Shown here piece after piece: positions 41,860 to 51,053 of a DNA stretch of 64,000 nt. Within the stretch, counting starts at the first letter, position 1. Every line of letters begins with the position of its first letter. The DNA comes from E44-bin46 sp964354655 (GTDB lineage: Bacteria; Chloroflexota; Dehalococcoidia; Dehalococcoidales; E44-bin46), in contig CAYHAL010000002.1 in the NCBI GenBank assembly GCA_964354655.1, positions 43,313 to 107,312 on the forward strand, in the 5' to 3' direction. The position numbers were made by a program, and so were the translations under genes. The notes beneath the pieces were generated by a model that was given only the letters and a program-made list of their open reading frames with translations, made no database searches and was not told where the DNA came from.

Positions 41860-42911
41860 AAGTTATCGGCATTGACCCTGGGACAGGGAGTTTTGACTTC
41901 TTTGGTATGGATGGGGAAAGGGTTATCCTGGATACCTCCGTGCCGGTGCCTGAGGTTGCCCAAAACCCCAGTGTGCTCTTGGATACGGTTAAAAGTGCCT
42001 TTCCCTTGGATATGATAGTCGGTCCCTCTGGTTATGGTCTGTCGGTGACCCCAATCAAGGATATAACCGAAAGGGACCTAACCCTCATGGTGCCTGATGA
42101 CAAGAGTATCCCGTTATATGACGGCATCAGGATGGTTCTCCGGCTGATGAAGAGCGAGGGCTTCCCGGTCTATTTCACCCCCGGGGTCATTCACCTCCCC
42201 ACCGTGCCCCTTTATCGGAAAGCCAACAAGATGGATATGGGCACTGCGGATAAAGTATGCTGTGTTGCCTTGGCGATTAAAGACCAGGCAGAGCTTTACC
42301 GCATAGACTACAATCAGACCTCCTTCATCCTCGCCGAGATAGGTTACGCCTTCAATGCTGTAATCGGTGTTGACGGTGGCAGGATAATTGATGGTCTTGG
42401 TGGAACATCGGGTGGCCCCGGCTTCATCACCTTGGGGACTATGGATTCCGAGCTGGCGGTACGCCTGGGGAAATTCCCCGGGATAGTGCTCTTTAGCGGC
42501 GGGGCTAAAGATGTCAGCGGCAAGCAGGATTTGACCCCTGAGGAGCTGGCTAAAAAGCACCATAAATATTCGGACTCCTGGAATATGCTATTGGAAAGCA
42601 TAACTAAAGGGGTGGCGGCGATAACAATCTCCGTGGAGAGACCAAGGGAGATTTTGCTTTCCGGTAGGCTTTCTGGAATCCCCGAGCTTGCCGAGGCACT
42701 GTCAGTAAAGCTAGCTCAATTCGGCAAGGTGCGAAAGGTGAGGCGACAGGCTAGAGTCGCCAAGGAAGCTGCCGAAGGGGCATATATCATTGGCGAGGGG
42801 TTACTGGGTGGCAAATATAAGGGTATTATTGACTGCCTGAAACTCAGGGAAGCCAGCGGCACCATGTTTGACTATATTCAAATCAAGGGCGCCGAGCCCC
42901 AAAAGCCCTAA
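41856..42911 (+). CDS. DUF1464 family protein (ASKHA-type, predicted kinase)
   Basis: 351 aa starting MKVIGIDPGTGSFDFFGMDG, a phosphate-1 loop of the ASKHA fold, with GGTSGGPGFITLGTMDSE in the middle and ILLSGRLSGIPELAEAL near the C-terminus. The family is mostly archaeal and was once predicted to be a butyrate kinase-like protein; no activity is established to my knowledge. ATGA coupling with the radical SAM gene suggests a shared pathway. Confidence 0.78.
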   Translation: MKVIGIDPGTGSFDFFGMDGERVILDTSVPVPEVAQNPSVLLDTVKSAFPLDMIVGPSGYGLSVTPIKDITERDLTLMVPDDKSIPLYDGIRMVLRLMKSEGFPVYFTPGVIHLPTVPLYRKANKMDMGTADKVCCVALAIKDQAELYRIDYNQTSFILAEIGYAFNAVIGVDGGRIIDGLGGTSGGPGFITLGTMDSELAVRLGKFPGIVLFSGGAKDVSGKQDLTPEELAKKHHKYSDSWNMLLESITKGVAAITISVERPREILLSGRLSGIPELAEALSVKLAQFGKVRKVRRQARVAKEAAEGAYIIGEGLLGGKYKGIIDCLKLREASGTMFDYIQIKGAEPQKP

Positions 42912-42915
42912 AACT

Positions 42916-43956
42916 TCACGGATAAATAGCCAGTGCCTCAAGCCCGGTAGTTTCAGGCAAGCCCAGCATAAGGTTCATATTCTGGATAGCTTGCCCCGCC
43001 GCTCCTTTAACTAGGTTATCAATACTGCTAATAACTACCAGCCTCCCTGTCCTGGTGTCAATGGTCGGGTGAACAAGACAAAGGTTGTTTCCCCAGGTGT
43101 GCTTGGTGTGGGGTGGAAATTCAACTACCTTGACAAAGGGTTCATCCTTATAGAAGTCCAAGTAGAGGTGAAATAGCTCCTTCCTGCCCTTTTTGTCAAC
43201 CGAGACTTTACCCGAGGCTAGTGGGGCATAGCTGGTGGTCAATATCCCCCTGGTCATTGGTATTAGATGGGGGACAAAGGTTATTGAAAGCGAACGTTGG
43301 GGACTGAGCAGCTTTAGTTCCTGGACAATCTCAGGCAGGTGTCGGTGCCCGTCTAAAGCATAGGCGGTAGCATCTTCATTGGCTTCGGCAAAGTGGGTTT
43401 GCAGGCTGAGGGTTCTGCCGGCTCCAGATACCCCTGATTTGCTATCAATAATAATCTCCGGCTCAATTACACCTGACTTGACCGCCGGGGCTAGAGCTAG
43501 AATTGCCCCGGTGGGGTAGCAACCAGGGTTGGCTACCAGCCGGGCAGAGGCAACCTGAGACCGGTATAGCTCGGTTAACCCATATACTGCTTGCTTCAGT
43601 AGTTCCGGGGCGGGGTGGGTAAAACCATACCACTGCAGGTATTCATTAGCATCCTTCAGCCTGAAATCGGCACTGATGTCCACTACCTTAACCCTGCGGT
43701 CTAGCAGCGGTATGACCTGTCCCACGCTTTCCTTATGGGGCATAGCTGAGAAAGCTAAATCAACCTCCCCCAGTTCGGCTTCAACAGTCAGGTCAATACA
43801 AGCCAGGTGAGGGAAGACCTCGCCTACTTTCTTTCCAGCAGCACTCCGCCCGGTAACCGAAGTAAGCTCCACCCCTGGGTGCTGATACAGTAGTCTGGCT
43901 AGCTCAACACCGGCATAGCCGGTAACATTGATAATACCTGCCTTGGCTTTAGTCAT
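42916..43956 (-). CDS. argC: N-acetyl-gamma-glutamyl-phosphate reductase
   Basis: NADPH-dependent reduction in arginine synthesis. 346 aa from ATG 43954-43956, preceded by AAAGGAGGTC; a GTG eight codons up would place the Shine-Dalgarno inside the gene. AGIINVTGYAGVELARLL is the nucleotide loop, NPGCYPTGAILALAP carries the catalytic Cys and HRHLPEI the His. No other arg genes are near. Confidence 0.94.
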   Translation of the reverse strand: MTKAKAGIINVTGYAGVELARLLYQHPGVELTSVTGRSAAGKKVGEVFPHLACIDLTVEAELGEVDLAFSAMPHKESVGQVIPLLDRRVKVVDISADFRLKDANEYLQWYGFTHPAPELLKQAVYGLTELYRSQVASARLVANPGCYPTGAILALAPAVKSGVIEPEIIIDSKSGVSGAGRTLSLQTHFAEANEDATAYALDGHRHLPEIVQELKLLSPQRSLSITFVPHLIPMTRGILTTSYAPLASGKVSVDKKGRKELFHLYLDFYKDEPFVKVVEFPPHTKHTWGNNLCLVHPTIDTRTGRLVVISSIDNLVKGAAGQAIQNMNLMLGLPETTGLEALAIYP

Positions 43957-44048
43957 TAGGATTGACCTCCTTTCAGTCACCCATAGTTAATTCTGCTAGC
44001 CTATTATAGACTCTCCGAGCCCACAAACCAAGCTAAATATTTGTCTAC

Positions 44049-44531
44049 GTGGGTAAGTATATGTTAATGTTTTGTTGGCGACAACTTGAAGCGGGGATTA
44101 AATTGGCTAAAGAGTTGACCTTAAAAGCTATTGGCGTGGTCAGAAATAAGGCTAAGCCAGCGGCAAAGCCCGACTGGGGGAAAATCACTTCTGAAATAGT
44201 GATTGATAGTAGCCTAACCAAAGCGCTGGATGGACTGGAGGGATTTTCCCATATCATAGTCCTTTACTGGATGCACCAAGCTGCCCGTGGTAAAGTGCCG
44301 CTCAAGGTTCACCCCATGGGCACACCGGAGCTGCCTCTGGTGGGGCTTTTTGCCACCCGGTCGCCGAAGAGACCAAATCCGATAGGCAAAGCTACTGTTA
44401 GATTGCTCAAGCGCCGGGGTAACATATTAACGGTTAAGGGGCTTGATGCTTTTGATGGCACGCCGGTGATAGATATAAAACCCTATATCCCGGGATGTGA
44501 TGCCGTAGCTGATGCCAAAGTGCCTCAATGA
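44049..44531 (+). CDS. trmO: tRNA t6A37 methyltransferase TrmO (TsaA family)
   Basis: 160 aa with the beta-barrel TsaA motifs: LKAIGVVRNKA, LEGFSHIIVLYWMHQA, HPMGTPELPLVGLFATRSPKRPNPIG and GLDAFDGTPVIDIKPYIPG. TrmO N6-methylates t6A37. The first 23 residues (from GTG 44049) have no homology; ATG 44064 or a downstream TTG are alternatives. The stop overlaps the glycosylase ATG by 4 bases. Confidence 0.87.
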   Translation: MGKYMLMFCWRQLEAGIKLAKELTLKAIGVVRNKAKPAAKPDWGKITSEIVIDSSLTKALDGLEGFSHIIVLYWMHQAARGKVPLKVHPMGTPELPLVGLFATRSPKRPNPIGKATVRLLKRRGNILTVKGLDAFDGTPVIDIKPYIPGCDAVADAKVPQ

Positions 44532-45187
44532 GTAACCAATCAATAAGCCAAGCACTGCAAAATATCTACCACCGGCTCATGGACCGCTATGGACCGCAGT
44601 ATTGGTGGCCAGCAGACGAACCGTTTGAGATGATAGTCGGTGCTATCCTTACCCAGTCCACCGCTTGGAGTAATGTGGAGAAGGCTATAGCCAATCTGAA
44701 AGCAGCCAAGGCACTGTCACCAAAGGCGCTACGCCAACTCCCCCTAAATGAGGTCGCTGCCCATATCCGTCCCTGCGGTTACTTTAATGCCAAAGCGCTA
44801 AAGCTTAAGTCCCTGGCTTTCTGGCTCGGAGACTGCTGCAAAGATGACCTTGATAAGCTGTTTGCTATTAATGGCCTCCGCCAACAACTGCTTTCCGTCC
44901 ATGGTATCGGCGAGGAGACCGCCGATTCTATAATACTTTATGGTGCCAACAAGCCAACCTTTGTTATTGATGCTTATAGCCGTCGCATCCTTAGCCGTAT
45001 CGGTCTGGCTCCCGAGACCGATAGCTATACTGCCTATCAGTCACTTTTTACGGACAATCTGCCAGCCGATGCTGAGCTATTCAAGGAGTACCACGCCCTG
45101 TTGGTCTGCCTGGCTAAGGATGTCTGTCGTAGCCGTCCCCTGTGCCAGCGATGCTGCCTCAATAAAATTTGTCAATCTAGTAATTAA
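44528..45187 (+). CDS. HhH-GPD DNA glycosylase (endonuclease III-related, MagIII-like)
   Basis: 219 aa. WWPADEPFEMIVGAILTQSTAW is typical of the endonuclease III-related group that includes 3-methyladenine glycosylase MagIII. HhH LLSVHGIGEETADSIILYG lacks the Lys of bifunctional endonuclease III and keeps the catalytic Asp (FVIDAYS). The C-terminus has four Cys (CRSRPLCQRCCLNKIC) in the Fe-S position. Monofunctional base excision is inferred. It is coupled to trmO. Confidence 0.85.
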   Translation: MSNQSISQALQNIYHRLMDRYGPQYWWPADEPFEMIVGAILTQSTAWSNVEKAIANLKAAKALSPKALRQLPLNEVAAHIRPCGYFNAKALKLKSLAFWLGDCCKDDLDKLFAINGLRQQLLSVHGIGEETADSIILYGANKPTFVIDAYSRRILSRIGLAPETDSYTAYQSLFTDNLPADAELFKEYHALLVCLAKDVCRSRPLCQRCCLNKICQSSN

Positions 45188-45212
45188 CCAGCTAGCGTAG
45201 TATACTATTTAT

Positions 45213-45941
45213 ATGGAGGTAGCAGAGCTAGCTAGTAAATTAGTCTTGTGGATGCGGGAGCAGGTATCAGCTGCCGGGGGTGAAGGGGTGGTGGTAGGGA
45301 TGAGTGGTGGGCTTGATTCCTCGGTGTTGGCGGTATTGTGTCACCGGGCTTTCTCCCGAAACATGTTGGGGGTGGTTATGCCTTGCTGGAGTAGTAGGGA
45401 GGACGAGGAGCATGCCCTGGTGGTGGCTAGGCAGTTTGCCATCCCGACCAAAGTGGTGGTTCTTGACCCTGTCTTTGATACCTTGCTTAAGGCTTTACCC
45501 AGTGATACAGCAGAGCCTAGTGTCAGCCAGCTAACTAAAGCCAACCTCAAAGCTAGATTGAGGATGCTTACCCTTTATTACTTTGCCAATCAGTTAAGAT
45601 ACATGGTGGCTGGGGCAGGTAACCGGAGCGAGCTGGCTGTAGGCTACTTTACTAAATATGGAGATGGAGGGGTGGATATTTTGCCCTTGGGTAACCTAGT
45701 CAAAGGGCAGGTTAGGGAATTGGCTAATTTCTTGGGTATCCCGCAGCCAATTATTGATAAGCCCCCCTCGGCAGGTCTATGGCAAGGGCAAACCGATGAA
45801 GGTGAGCTAGGGTTTAGCTATGACGAGCTCGACCACTATCTAATTACTGGTGAGGCATCAATTGGGCTGAGGCAGAAGATTGAGTCCATGATAGCTGCTA
45901 GTGCCCATAAGCGCTTGCCCCCTCCGGTGGCTAGCTTTTAG
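45213..45941 (+). CDS. nadE: NH3-dependent NAD synthetase
   Basis: Final amidation of NaAD to NAD. 242 aa; ATP pyrophosphatase loop VVVGMSGGLDSSVLAVL (about 26-42), GAGNRSELAVGYFTKYGDGG and KPPSAGLWQGQTDEGELGFSYDELD. There is no glutaminase domain. With nadA, nadC and nadD, the window holds the route from quinolinate to NAD. The stop overlaps the GGAGG of the next gene. Confidence 0.94.
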   Translation: MEVAELASKLVLWMREQVSAAGGEGVVVGMSGGLDSSVLAVLCHRAFSRNMLGVVMPCWSSREDEEHALVVARQFAIPTKVVVLDPVFDTLLKALPSDTAEPSVSQLTKANLKARLRMLTLYYFANQLRYMVAGAGNRSELAVGYFTKYGDGGVDILPLGNLVKGQVRELANFLGIPQPIIDKPPSAGLWQGQTDEGELGFSYDELDHYLITGEASIGLRQKIESMIAASAHKRLPPPVASF

Positions 45942-45951
45942 GAGGACTAAA

Positions 45952-46815
45952 ATGGTGACTACTAAGGTTAAAATTGTTACCGACAGTACTGCTTACCTAA
46001 CGCCGGAAGAGATTGCCAGATACGACGTTCACGTTGTACCGCTCAAGGTTATCTTCGGGACAGATGTCTATAGTGAAGGGGTCAACATTACCACTGAGGA
46101 ATTCTATCGCCGACTAACCAAAGTCAGAACCTTACCTACTACCTCGTTGCCGTCAAAAAGCGATTTTGTCAATGTATACCGCGAACTAGCCCGACGTGGT
46201 CATCCAATTCTTTCTATTCATATTTCCAGCAAGCTAAGCGGGACAATCAATTCAGCTATAGCTGCCAGAGACGAGCTGCCACAAGCTCAGATTGAGATAG
46301 TGGATTCACTCTCGGTAGCCCTGAGGATGTTGATTGCTCCTGCGGCTAAAGCGGCTAGAAGGGGGCAGCCCTTATCCCGGCTCAAAGCTTCTATTGAAAA
46401 GCTCAACGTATGCATGAATGCTGTGGGGGCGTTTAGCACCCTAGAGTATCTGTGGAAAGGCGGGCGTATTGGGGTGGCAAAGGCCTTACTTGGTACCATA
46501 CTCAGGATCACCCCGGTCTTAGCCTTTGAGCGTGGAGAGACCAAAGTCCTAGCCAAGACGAGGACCGTCGGTAAAGCCCTAGACTATATCCTAGAGCTTA
46601 TGAAGGGGAGGGTAAAAGTGAGCCCCCCCATTCATGTTGGGGTGGTTCACACCCACGCCATTGAGCCGGCTTTGGCATTGAAGAGGGAGGTTGCCGCCAA
46701 TTTCAACTGCGCTGAGCTAGAGCTTATTGAGCTCGGACCGGTATTAGCGACACACATCGGTCCAGGGTTCTTTGGTCTAGGTTTCTATAGTGAGCAGGAT
46801 TGGCAACCAATCTAA
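45952..46815 (+). CDS. DegV family fatty-acid-binding protein (first copy)
   Basis: 287 aa. IVTDSTAYLTPEE at the start, TTSLPSKSDFVNVYREL, ILSIHISSKLSGTINSA and GPVLATHIGPGFFGLGFY are standard DegV motifs. DegV/FakB proteins bind a fatty acid for FakA kinase; no fakA is visible. ATG 45952 has GGAGG 6-10 bases upstream. A second paralogue is at 58850. Confidence 0.9.
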   Translation: MVTTKVKIVTDSTAYLTPEEIARYDVHVVPLKVIFGTDVYSEGVNITTEEFYRRLTKVRTLPTTSLPSKSDFVNVYRELARRGHPILSIHISSKLSGTINSAIAARDELPQAQIEIVDSLSVALRMLIAPAAKAARRGQPLSRLKASIEKLNVCMNAVGAFSTLEYLWKGGRIGVAKALLGTILRITPVLAFERGETKVLAKTRTVGKALDYILELMKGRVKVSPPIHVGVVHTHAIEPALALKREVAANFNCAELELIELGPVLATHIGPGFFGLGFYSEQDWQPI

Positions 46816-46857
46816 TACTATTAGGATGGTCAAGTAGCAAGAACTTATTATGTCCAC

Positions 46858-46886
46858 TTGTTTTGATGTGGTGCCTGTGTTATCAT
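46858..46886 (+). promoter_or_regulatory. Candidate recA promoter
   Basis: TTGTTT (46858-46863), 17-nt spacer, TATCAT (46881-46886), 15 bases before ATG 46902. I found no CGAAC-N4-GTTC SOS box in this gap. Confidence 0.4.
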
Positions 46887-46901
46887 TGAGTTAAGGCGAA
46901 G

Positions 46902-47915
46902 ATGGTCACCGAAAAGGAGAAGGCGCTAGAGCTAGCTATAAGCCAAATTGAAAGGCGATATGGTAAAGGCTCAGTAATGAAGCTGGGGGAGGCGGCGGCT
47001 ATACCACCGATTGAAGCTATCCCCACTGGGTCATTGTCGTTAGACCTAGCCTTGGGTGTGGGAGGTATTCCCAGAGGCCGGATTACTGAAATATTTGGCC
47101 CTGAGGCATCAGGGAAAACTACCTTAGGTCAGCATATAATTGCTGAAGCCCAAAAGCGGGGAGGTACGGCTGCTTATATCGATGTGGAGCACGCCCTAGA
47201 CCCTACCTATGCCGGCAATTGTGGGGTTAATGTTGATAACCTGCTCATCTCCCAACCTGATGCTGGCGAGGAGGCTTTGGACATTACTGAGGCGCTGGTC
47301 AGGAGTGGGGCTGTCGATGTGATAGTGATTGATAGTGTAGCTGCCTTAGTGCCCAGAGCTGAAATTGCGGGGGAGATGGGGGATGCCCATGTTGGCTTAC
47401 AGGCTCGCCTGATGTCACAAGCCCTAAGAAAGCTGGCGGCTGCTATCGGTAAGTCAGGTACAGCGGTAGTATTCATTAACCAGCTAAGAGAAAAAGTTGG
47501 TATTGTCTTTGGCAACCCTGAGGTGACGCCAGGCGGCAGGGCATTGAAGTTTTACAGCTCGGTAAGAATAGACCTAAGGCGGATGGAAACAATCAAAGGG
47601 GGGAATGAGGCAATAGGTAGTCATATCAAGGCCAAGGTAGTCAAAAATAAGGTTGCCCCTCCCTTCAGGAGTGCTGAGTTTGATATCATGTTTGACCACG
47701 GCATAAGCAAGGTGGGTAATCTTATCGACCTTGGTGTTGAGTGGGGGCTAGTGAAGAAGGCTGGCGCTTTTTTCTCCTACGGTGATGTTCGCTTGGGACA
47801 AGGAAGGGAGAGTGCTAAGCAGTACCTGAACCAGCACCCGGAACTGGCTCAGGAGCTTGAGCAACAGATTAGAGCCTCAGCCGCCACCACTCATATTCCG
47901 TCGTCCGATGATTAA
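46902..47915 (+). CDS. recA: Recombinase RecA
   Basis: 337 aa. Walker A GPEASGKTT (about 66-74; the usual second Ser is Ala), VIVIDSVAALVP as Walker B, GDAHVGLQARLMSQALRKL (loop L1 region) and NPEVTPGGRALKFY (loop L2 and after). It promotes strand exchange and LexA cleavage. Shine-Dalgarno is AAGGCGA. It is followed by recX after a hairpin. Confidence 0.97.
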   Translation: MVTEKEKALELAISQIERRYGKGSVMKLGEAAAIPPIEAIPTGSLSLDLALGVGGIPRGRITEIFGPEASGKTTLGQHIIAEAQKRGGTAAYIDVEHALDPTYAGNCGVNVDNLLISQPDAGEEALDITEALVRSGAVDVIVIDSVAALVPRAEIAGEMGDAHVGLQARLMSQALRKLAAAIGKSGTAVVFINQLREKVGIVFGNPEVTPGGRALKFYSSVRIDLRRMETIKGGNEAIGSHIKAKVVKNKVAPPFRSAEFDIMFDHGISKVGNLIDLGVEWGLVKKAGAFFSYGDVRLGQGRESAKQYLNQHPELAQELEQQIRASAATTHIPSSDD

Positions 47916-47962
47916 GACATCTTAGATAGATAACCTGGTAAGTATAGGTAATAGGAGTAAGT

Positions 47963-47988
47963 AAGGCTGAGGCATAGGCTTCAGCTTT
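47963..47988 (+). terminator. Hairpin between recA and recX
   Basis: AAGGCTGAGGC-ATAG-GCTTCAGCTTT, an 11-bp stem with G-T wobbles and a 4-nt loop, ending in TTT then TTTAAAG later. It is a likely partial terminator limiting readthrough into recX. Confidence 0.55.
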
Positions 47989-48015
47989 ACGTGTTTAAAG
48001 GGGGTAGGCGAGTTA

Positions 48016-48642
48016 ATGAGCAAAATTACCGCCATCCGTTTCAGGCAGGATAGGGGAAAGCGGGTGAACGTATTCCTAGATGGCAGGTTCGCTTTTAGTC
48101 TGGCAGCTGAAGTAGCGATAAAACAGGGCTTACAGGTGGGGCAAGAGCTATCTACCAGTCACATTGAAGCACTAGCTAGGTCGGACAACTTCCACCGCTG
48201 CCTTGCTGCTGCTACTCGCTACCTTAGCTATCGCCTTCGAAGCGAGTTTGAGCTAAGAGAGCGACTTTACCGGCGTGGTTTTGATGGCGATAGTGTCGAG
48301 GTGGCGCTGGCTAAGCTAAAGGAGCAGGGACTGGTAGATGATACCGCCTTTGCTCAATTCTGGAAGGATAACCGGGAATCGTTTAGCCCTCGCAGTCGGT
48401 GGCTAACTAAGTTAGAACTAAGGCAAAAGGGGGTAGCCCAAGAGGTTATAGACGGGGTGGCTGATGTAATCGATGACGATGATAGTGCTTATCGAGCTGC
48501 TGTTAATAAAGCCCGTAGTTTACCTAAGTCTGACTATCAGAGCTTTCGTTATCGGTTGGGTGAATATCTTAAACGGCGTGGCTTTAGTTATGAGGTGATA
48601 AGTCATACCGTGGAAAGGATATGGCAAGAGGGGTCTAGATAG
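48016..48642 (+). CDS. recX: Regulatory protein RecX
   Basis: RecA modulator, 208 aa, with three-helix RecX repeats: ALARSDNFHRCLAAATRYLSYRLRSEFELRERL, GLVDDTAFAQFWKDNRES, and FRYRLGEYLKRRGFSYEVI. The N-terminal 50 residues form a beta-rich region common in Firmicute-type RecX. The position after recA supports the call. ATG has GGGGGTAGGCGAG upstream. Confidence 0.9.
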   Translation: MSKITAIRFRQDRGKRVNVFLDGRFAFSLAAEVAIKQGLQVGQELSTSHIEALARSDNFHRCLAAATRYLSYRLRSEFELRERLYRRGFDGDSVEVALAKLKEQGLVDDTAFAQFWKDNRESFSPRSRWLTKLELRQKGVAQEVIDGVADVIDDDDSAYRAAVNKARSLPKSDYQSFRYRLGEYLKRRGFSYEVISHTVERIWQEGSR

Positions 48643-48723
48643 TTTTTTACCTTGAATTTAAATAAGCACGTGGCTGGCACACTTAATTATAGGTGGAATT
48701 AAAGCCACGGAAAGAGAGGCAAA

Positions 48724-50274
48724 ATGCCAATAAATGTAACCACAATAAATATACTAACCATTATATTTAGTTTTATCATTGGTGCCGTGTCTGGGGCAGC
48801 ATTTATCTACTTCTTTAGACGATTTAGGCTTACGCAGGAAATGCGTGCTGCTGAGAAGAAGGTGGCTAGGCTAACGGCTGAAGCTGAGCTCAAAGCCAGG
48901 GAGGTGGTTCATGAGGCTAAGGAGGAGGCGGCGAAACTTAAGTCAGCGGCTGAGGCAGAGTATCGAGAGCGGCGCTCTGAACTACAGCGCCATGAGAGCC
49001 GTGTGGCTCAAAAGGAAGCCACCTTAGACCACAAGATAGAGGGTGTAGACCAGCGCGAGCGTAATCTGGCTAGCAAAGAGAAGCAAATAGAGTCCATTCG
49101 TGCCCAGCTTGAAGAGGCTAGGAATAAGCAGTTAAGCCAGCTAGAGCTGATTTCAGGCATGTCTAGTGCTGAGGCAAAGCAAGCACTGCTTGAGGCTGTG
49201 GAGACCGAGCTGCGGGAGGAAGCCTCGCGGCGGCTTCGGCAGTGGGAGGTTGAATTGAAAGATGAGGCTGATAAGAAAGCCCAGGAAATTTTATCCGAGG
49301 CTATCCAGCGTTCTGCCTCTGAGGTTGTATCTGAAACTACCGTGGCCAGTGTTCCCCTCCCCAGCGATGAGATGAAGGGTCGGCTTATCGGGAGGGAGGG
49401 TCGCAATATCAGAGCCTTGGAGCAGGCAACTGGCGTTGACCTGATTATTGACGATACCCCCGAGGCAGTGACCCTGTCTAGCTTTGACCCGGTGCGGCGA
49501 GAAGTGGCTCGCCTCGCTCTAAGTAGGCTTATCCTTGATGGTCGCATCCATCCGGCTCGCATTGAGGAGATGGTGGCCAAGGCTAAGGAGGAGGTAGAGG
49601 CTACTATCTATAGCGCTGGAGAGCAGGCAGCCTACCAGGTAGGGGTGCATGGATTGCCCCCAGAGTTAATTAGGCTACTTGGTCGCCTTAAGTTTCGCAC
49701 TAGCTATGGCCAGAATGTCTTAGCCCATAGTATTGAGGTTGCCTATCTGGCTGGTATGATTGCTTCCGAGTTGGGTGCCAATGTTGGTATAGCTAAGAAA
49801 GCCGGGTTGTTGCATGACGTTGGTAAGGCGGTGGACCGGGAGGTAGAAGGTAGCCACGCCGCTATTGGGGCCGACCTAGTTAAGCAATGGGATAAATCAG
49901 CCGAGGTGGTTCAGGGCATTGCCGAGCACCATGGTGAAACCGAGACAGCAAGCATTTGGGGTTATATTGTCTCGGCGGCTGATGCTGTCAGTAGTGCCAG
50001 ACCTGGAGCCAGGCGTGAGATGTTAGAGAGCTACCTGAAACGGCTAAAAGCCCTTGAGGATATAGCCAATAGCTTTACTGGAGTGGAAAAGTCCTATGCT
50101 ATTCAAGCCGGTCGAGAAGTCCGTATCTTGGTCAAGCCAGAAGAGATTGATGACCTGGGGTCTATGAAGCTGGCACGAGACATTGTTAAGAAGATAGAGG
50201 AAACCCTGGAGTACCCCGGGCAGATAAAGGTTACCGTACTCAGGGAGACAAGGGCTATAGACTATGCCAAGTAG
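48724..50274 (+). CDS. rny: Ribonuclease Y
   Basis: Membrane-anchored endoribonuclease for mRNA decay, 516 aa. N-terminal membrane helix at about 10-32, long coiled coil (about 38-195), KH domain with LIGREGRNIRALEQATGVD, and HD domain LLHDVGKAVDREVEGSHAAIGADL. It is followed by ymdB 9 bases later, a common neighbour. Confidence 0.95.
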   Translation: MPINVTTINILTIIFSFIIGAVSGAAFIYFFRRFRLTQEMRAAEKKVARLTAEAELKAREVVHEAKEEAAKLKSAAEAEYRERRSELQRHESRVAQKEATLDHKIEGVDQRERNLASKEKQIESIRAQLEEARNKQLSQLELISGMSSAEAKQALLEAVETELREEASRRLRQWEVELKDEADKKAQEILSEAIQRSASEVVSETTVASVPLPSDEMKGRLIGREGRNIRALEQATGVDLIIDDTPEAVTLSSFDPVRREVARLALSRLILDGRIHPARIEEMVAKAKEEVEATIYSAGEQAAYQVGVHGLPPELIRLLGRLKFRTSYGQNVLAHSIEVAYLAGMIASELGANVGIAKKAGLLHDVGKAVDREVEGSHAAIGADLVKQWDKSAEVVQGIAEHHGETETASIWGYIVSAADAVSSARPGARREMLESYLKRLKALEDIANSFTGVEKSYAIQAGREVRILVKPEEIDDLGSMKLARDIVKKIEETLEYPGQIKVTVLRETRAIDYAK

Positions 50275-50283
50275 GAAAGGCTA

Positions 50284-51051
50284 TTGTTAATACTAGTGGT
50301 TGGTGACGTAATTGGTAGACCTGGCAGGCAAGCGTTAGGTGCAATTTTGCCCAGCCTTCGTCAGCAATATAGGCTGGACTTGGTTATTGCTAACGCTGAG
50401 AATGTTGCCGGCGGTTTAGGTTTAACTTTAACTACAGCCAAGGCACTACTTGATGCCGGTGTTGATGTCTTGACCTCGGGTAACCATATATGGGCTCAGA
50501 AAGAGATTATCCCCTACCTTGATAGTGACATGCCTATTCTACGTCCATTAAATTACCCCCCAGGTGTGCCCGGCAAGGGCTATCTATCAACCGGTCGGGT
50601 TATGGTGGTTAGTCTAATCGGCAGGACCTTTATCGGCAATTTTGATTGCCCATTTAGAGCCATGGACAAGCTGTTAGCTGAGCTTAAACATAAGCCACCG
50701 GTTATAATTGTTGATTTTCATGCTGAGGCAACATCGGAGAAAATAGCCATGGGGCGATACCTGGACGGCCGAGTCAGTGCTGTGCTCGGCACCCATACCC
50801 ATGTCGGCACCATTGACACTCAGATACTGCCTCAAGGCACCGCCTATGTTACCGATATCGGCATGACCGGACCTATTGATTCAATTATTGGTGATGACGC
50901 TGAGACAGTACTTAATCATTTTCTGACCATGATGCCCCATCACTTGTCTGTAGGCAAAGGCAAAGCAATATTTAGTGCCGTTCTGGTTGGGGTGGATGAG
51001 AATAGTGGCAAGGCAATAAGCATTGACCGTATCTATCAGGAGGTGGAGTAA
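50284..51051 (+). CDS. ymdB: YmdB family 2',3'-cyclic phosphodiesterase / metallophosphoesterase
   Basis: 255 aa. Metal-site motifs VVGDVIGRPGR, ANAENVAGG, LTSGNHIW, VDFHAEATSEK and GTHTHVGTID. YmdB-type enzymes hydrolyse 2',3'-cAMP and influence RNase Y-dependent RNA levels in Bacillus; the adjacency to rny agrees. The start is TTG 50284. Confidence 0.92.
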   Translation: MLILVVGDVIGRPGRQALGAILPSLRQQYRLDLVIANAENVAGGLGLTLTTAKALLDAGVDVLTSGNHIWAQKEIIPYLDSDMPILRPLNYPPGVPGKGYLSTGRVMVVSLIGRTFIGNFDCPFRAMDKLLAELKHKPPVIIVDFHAEATSEKIAMGRYLDGRVSAVLGTHTHVGTIDTQILPQGTAYVTDIGMTGPIDSIIGDDAETVLNHFLTMMPHHLSVGKGKAIFSAVLVGVDENSGKAISIDRIYQEVE

Positions 51052-51053
51052 TA

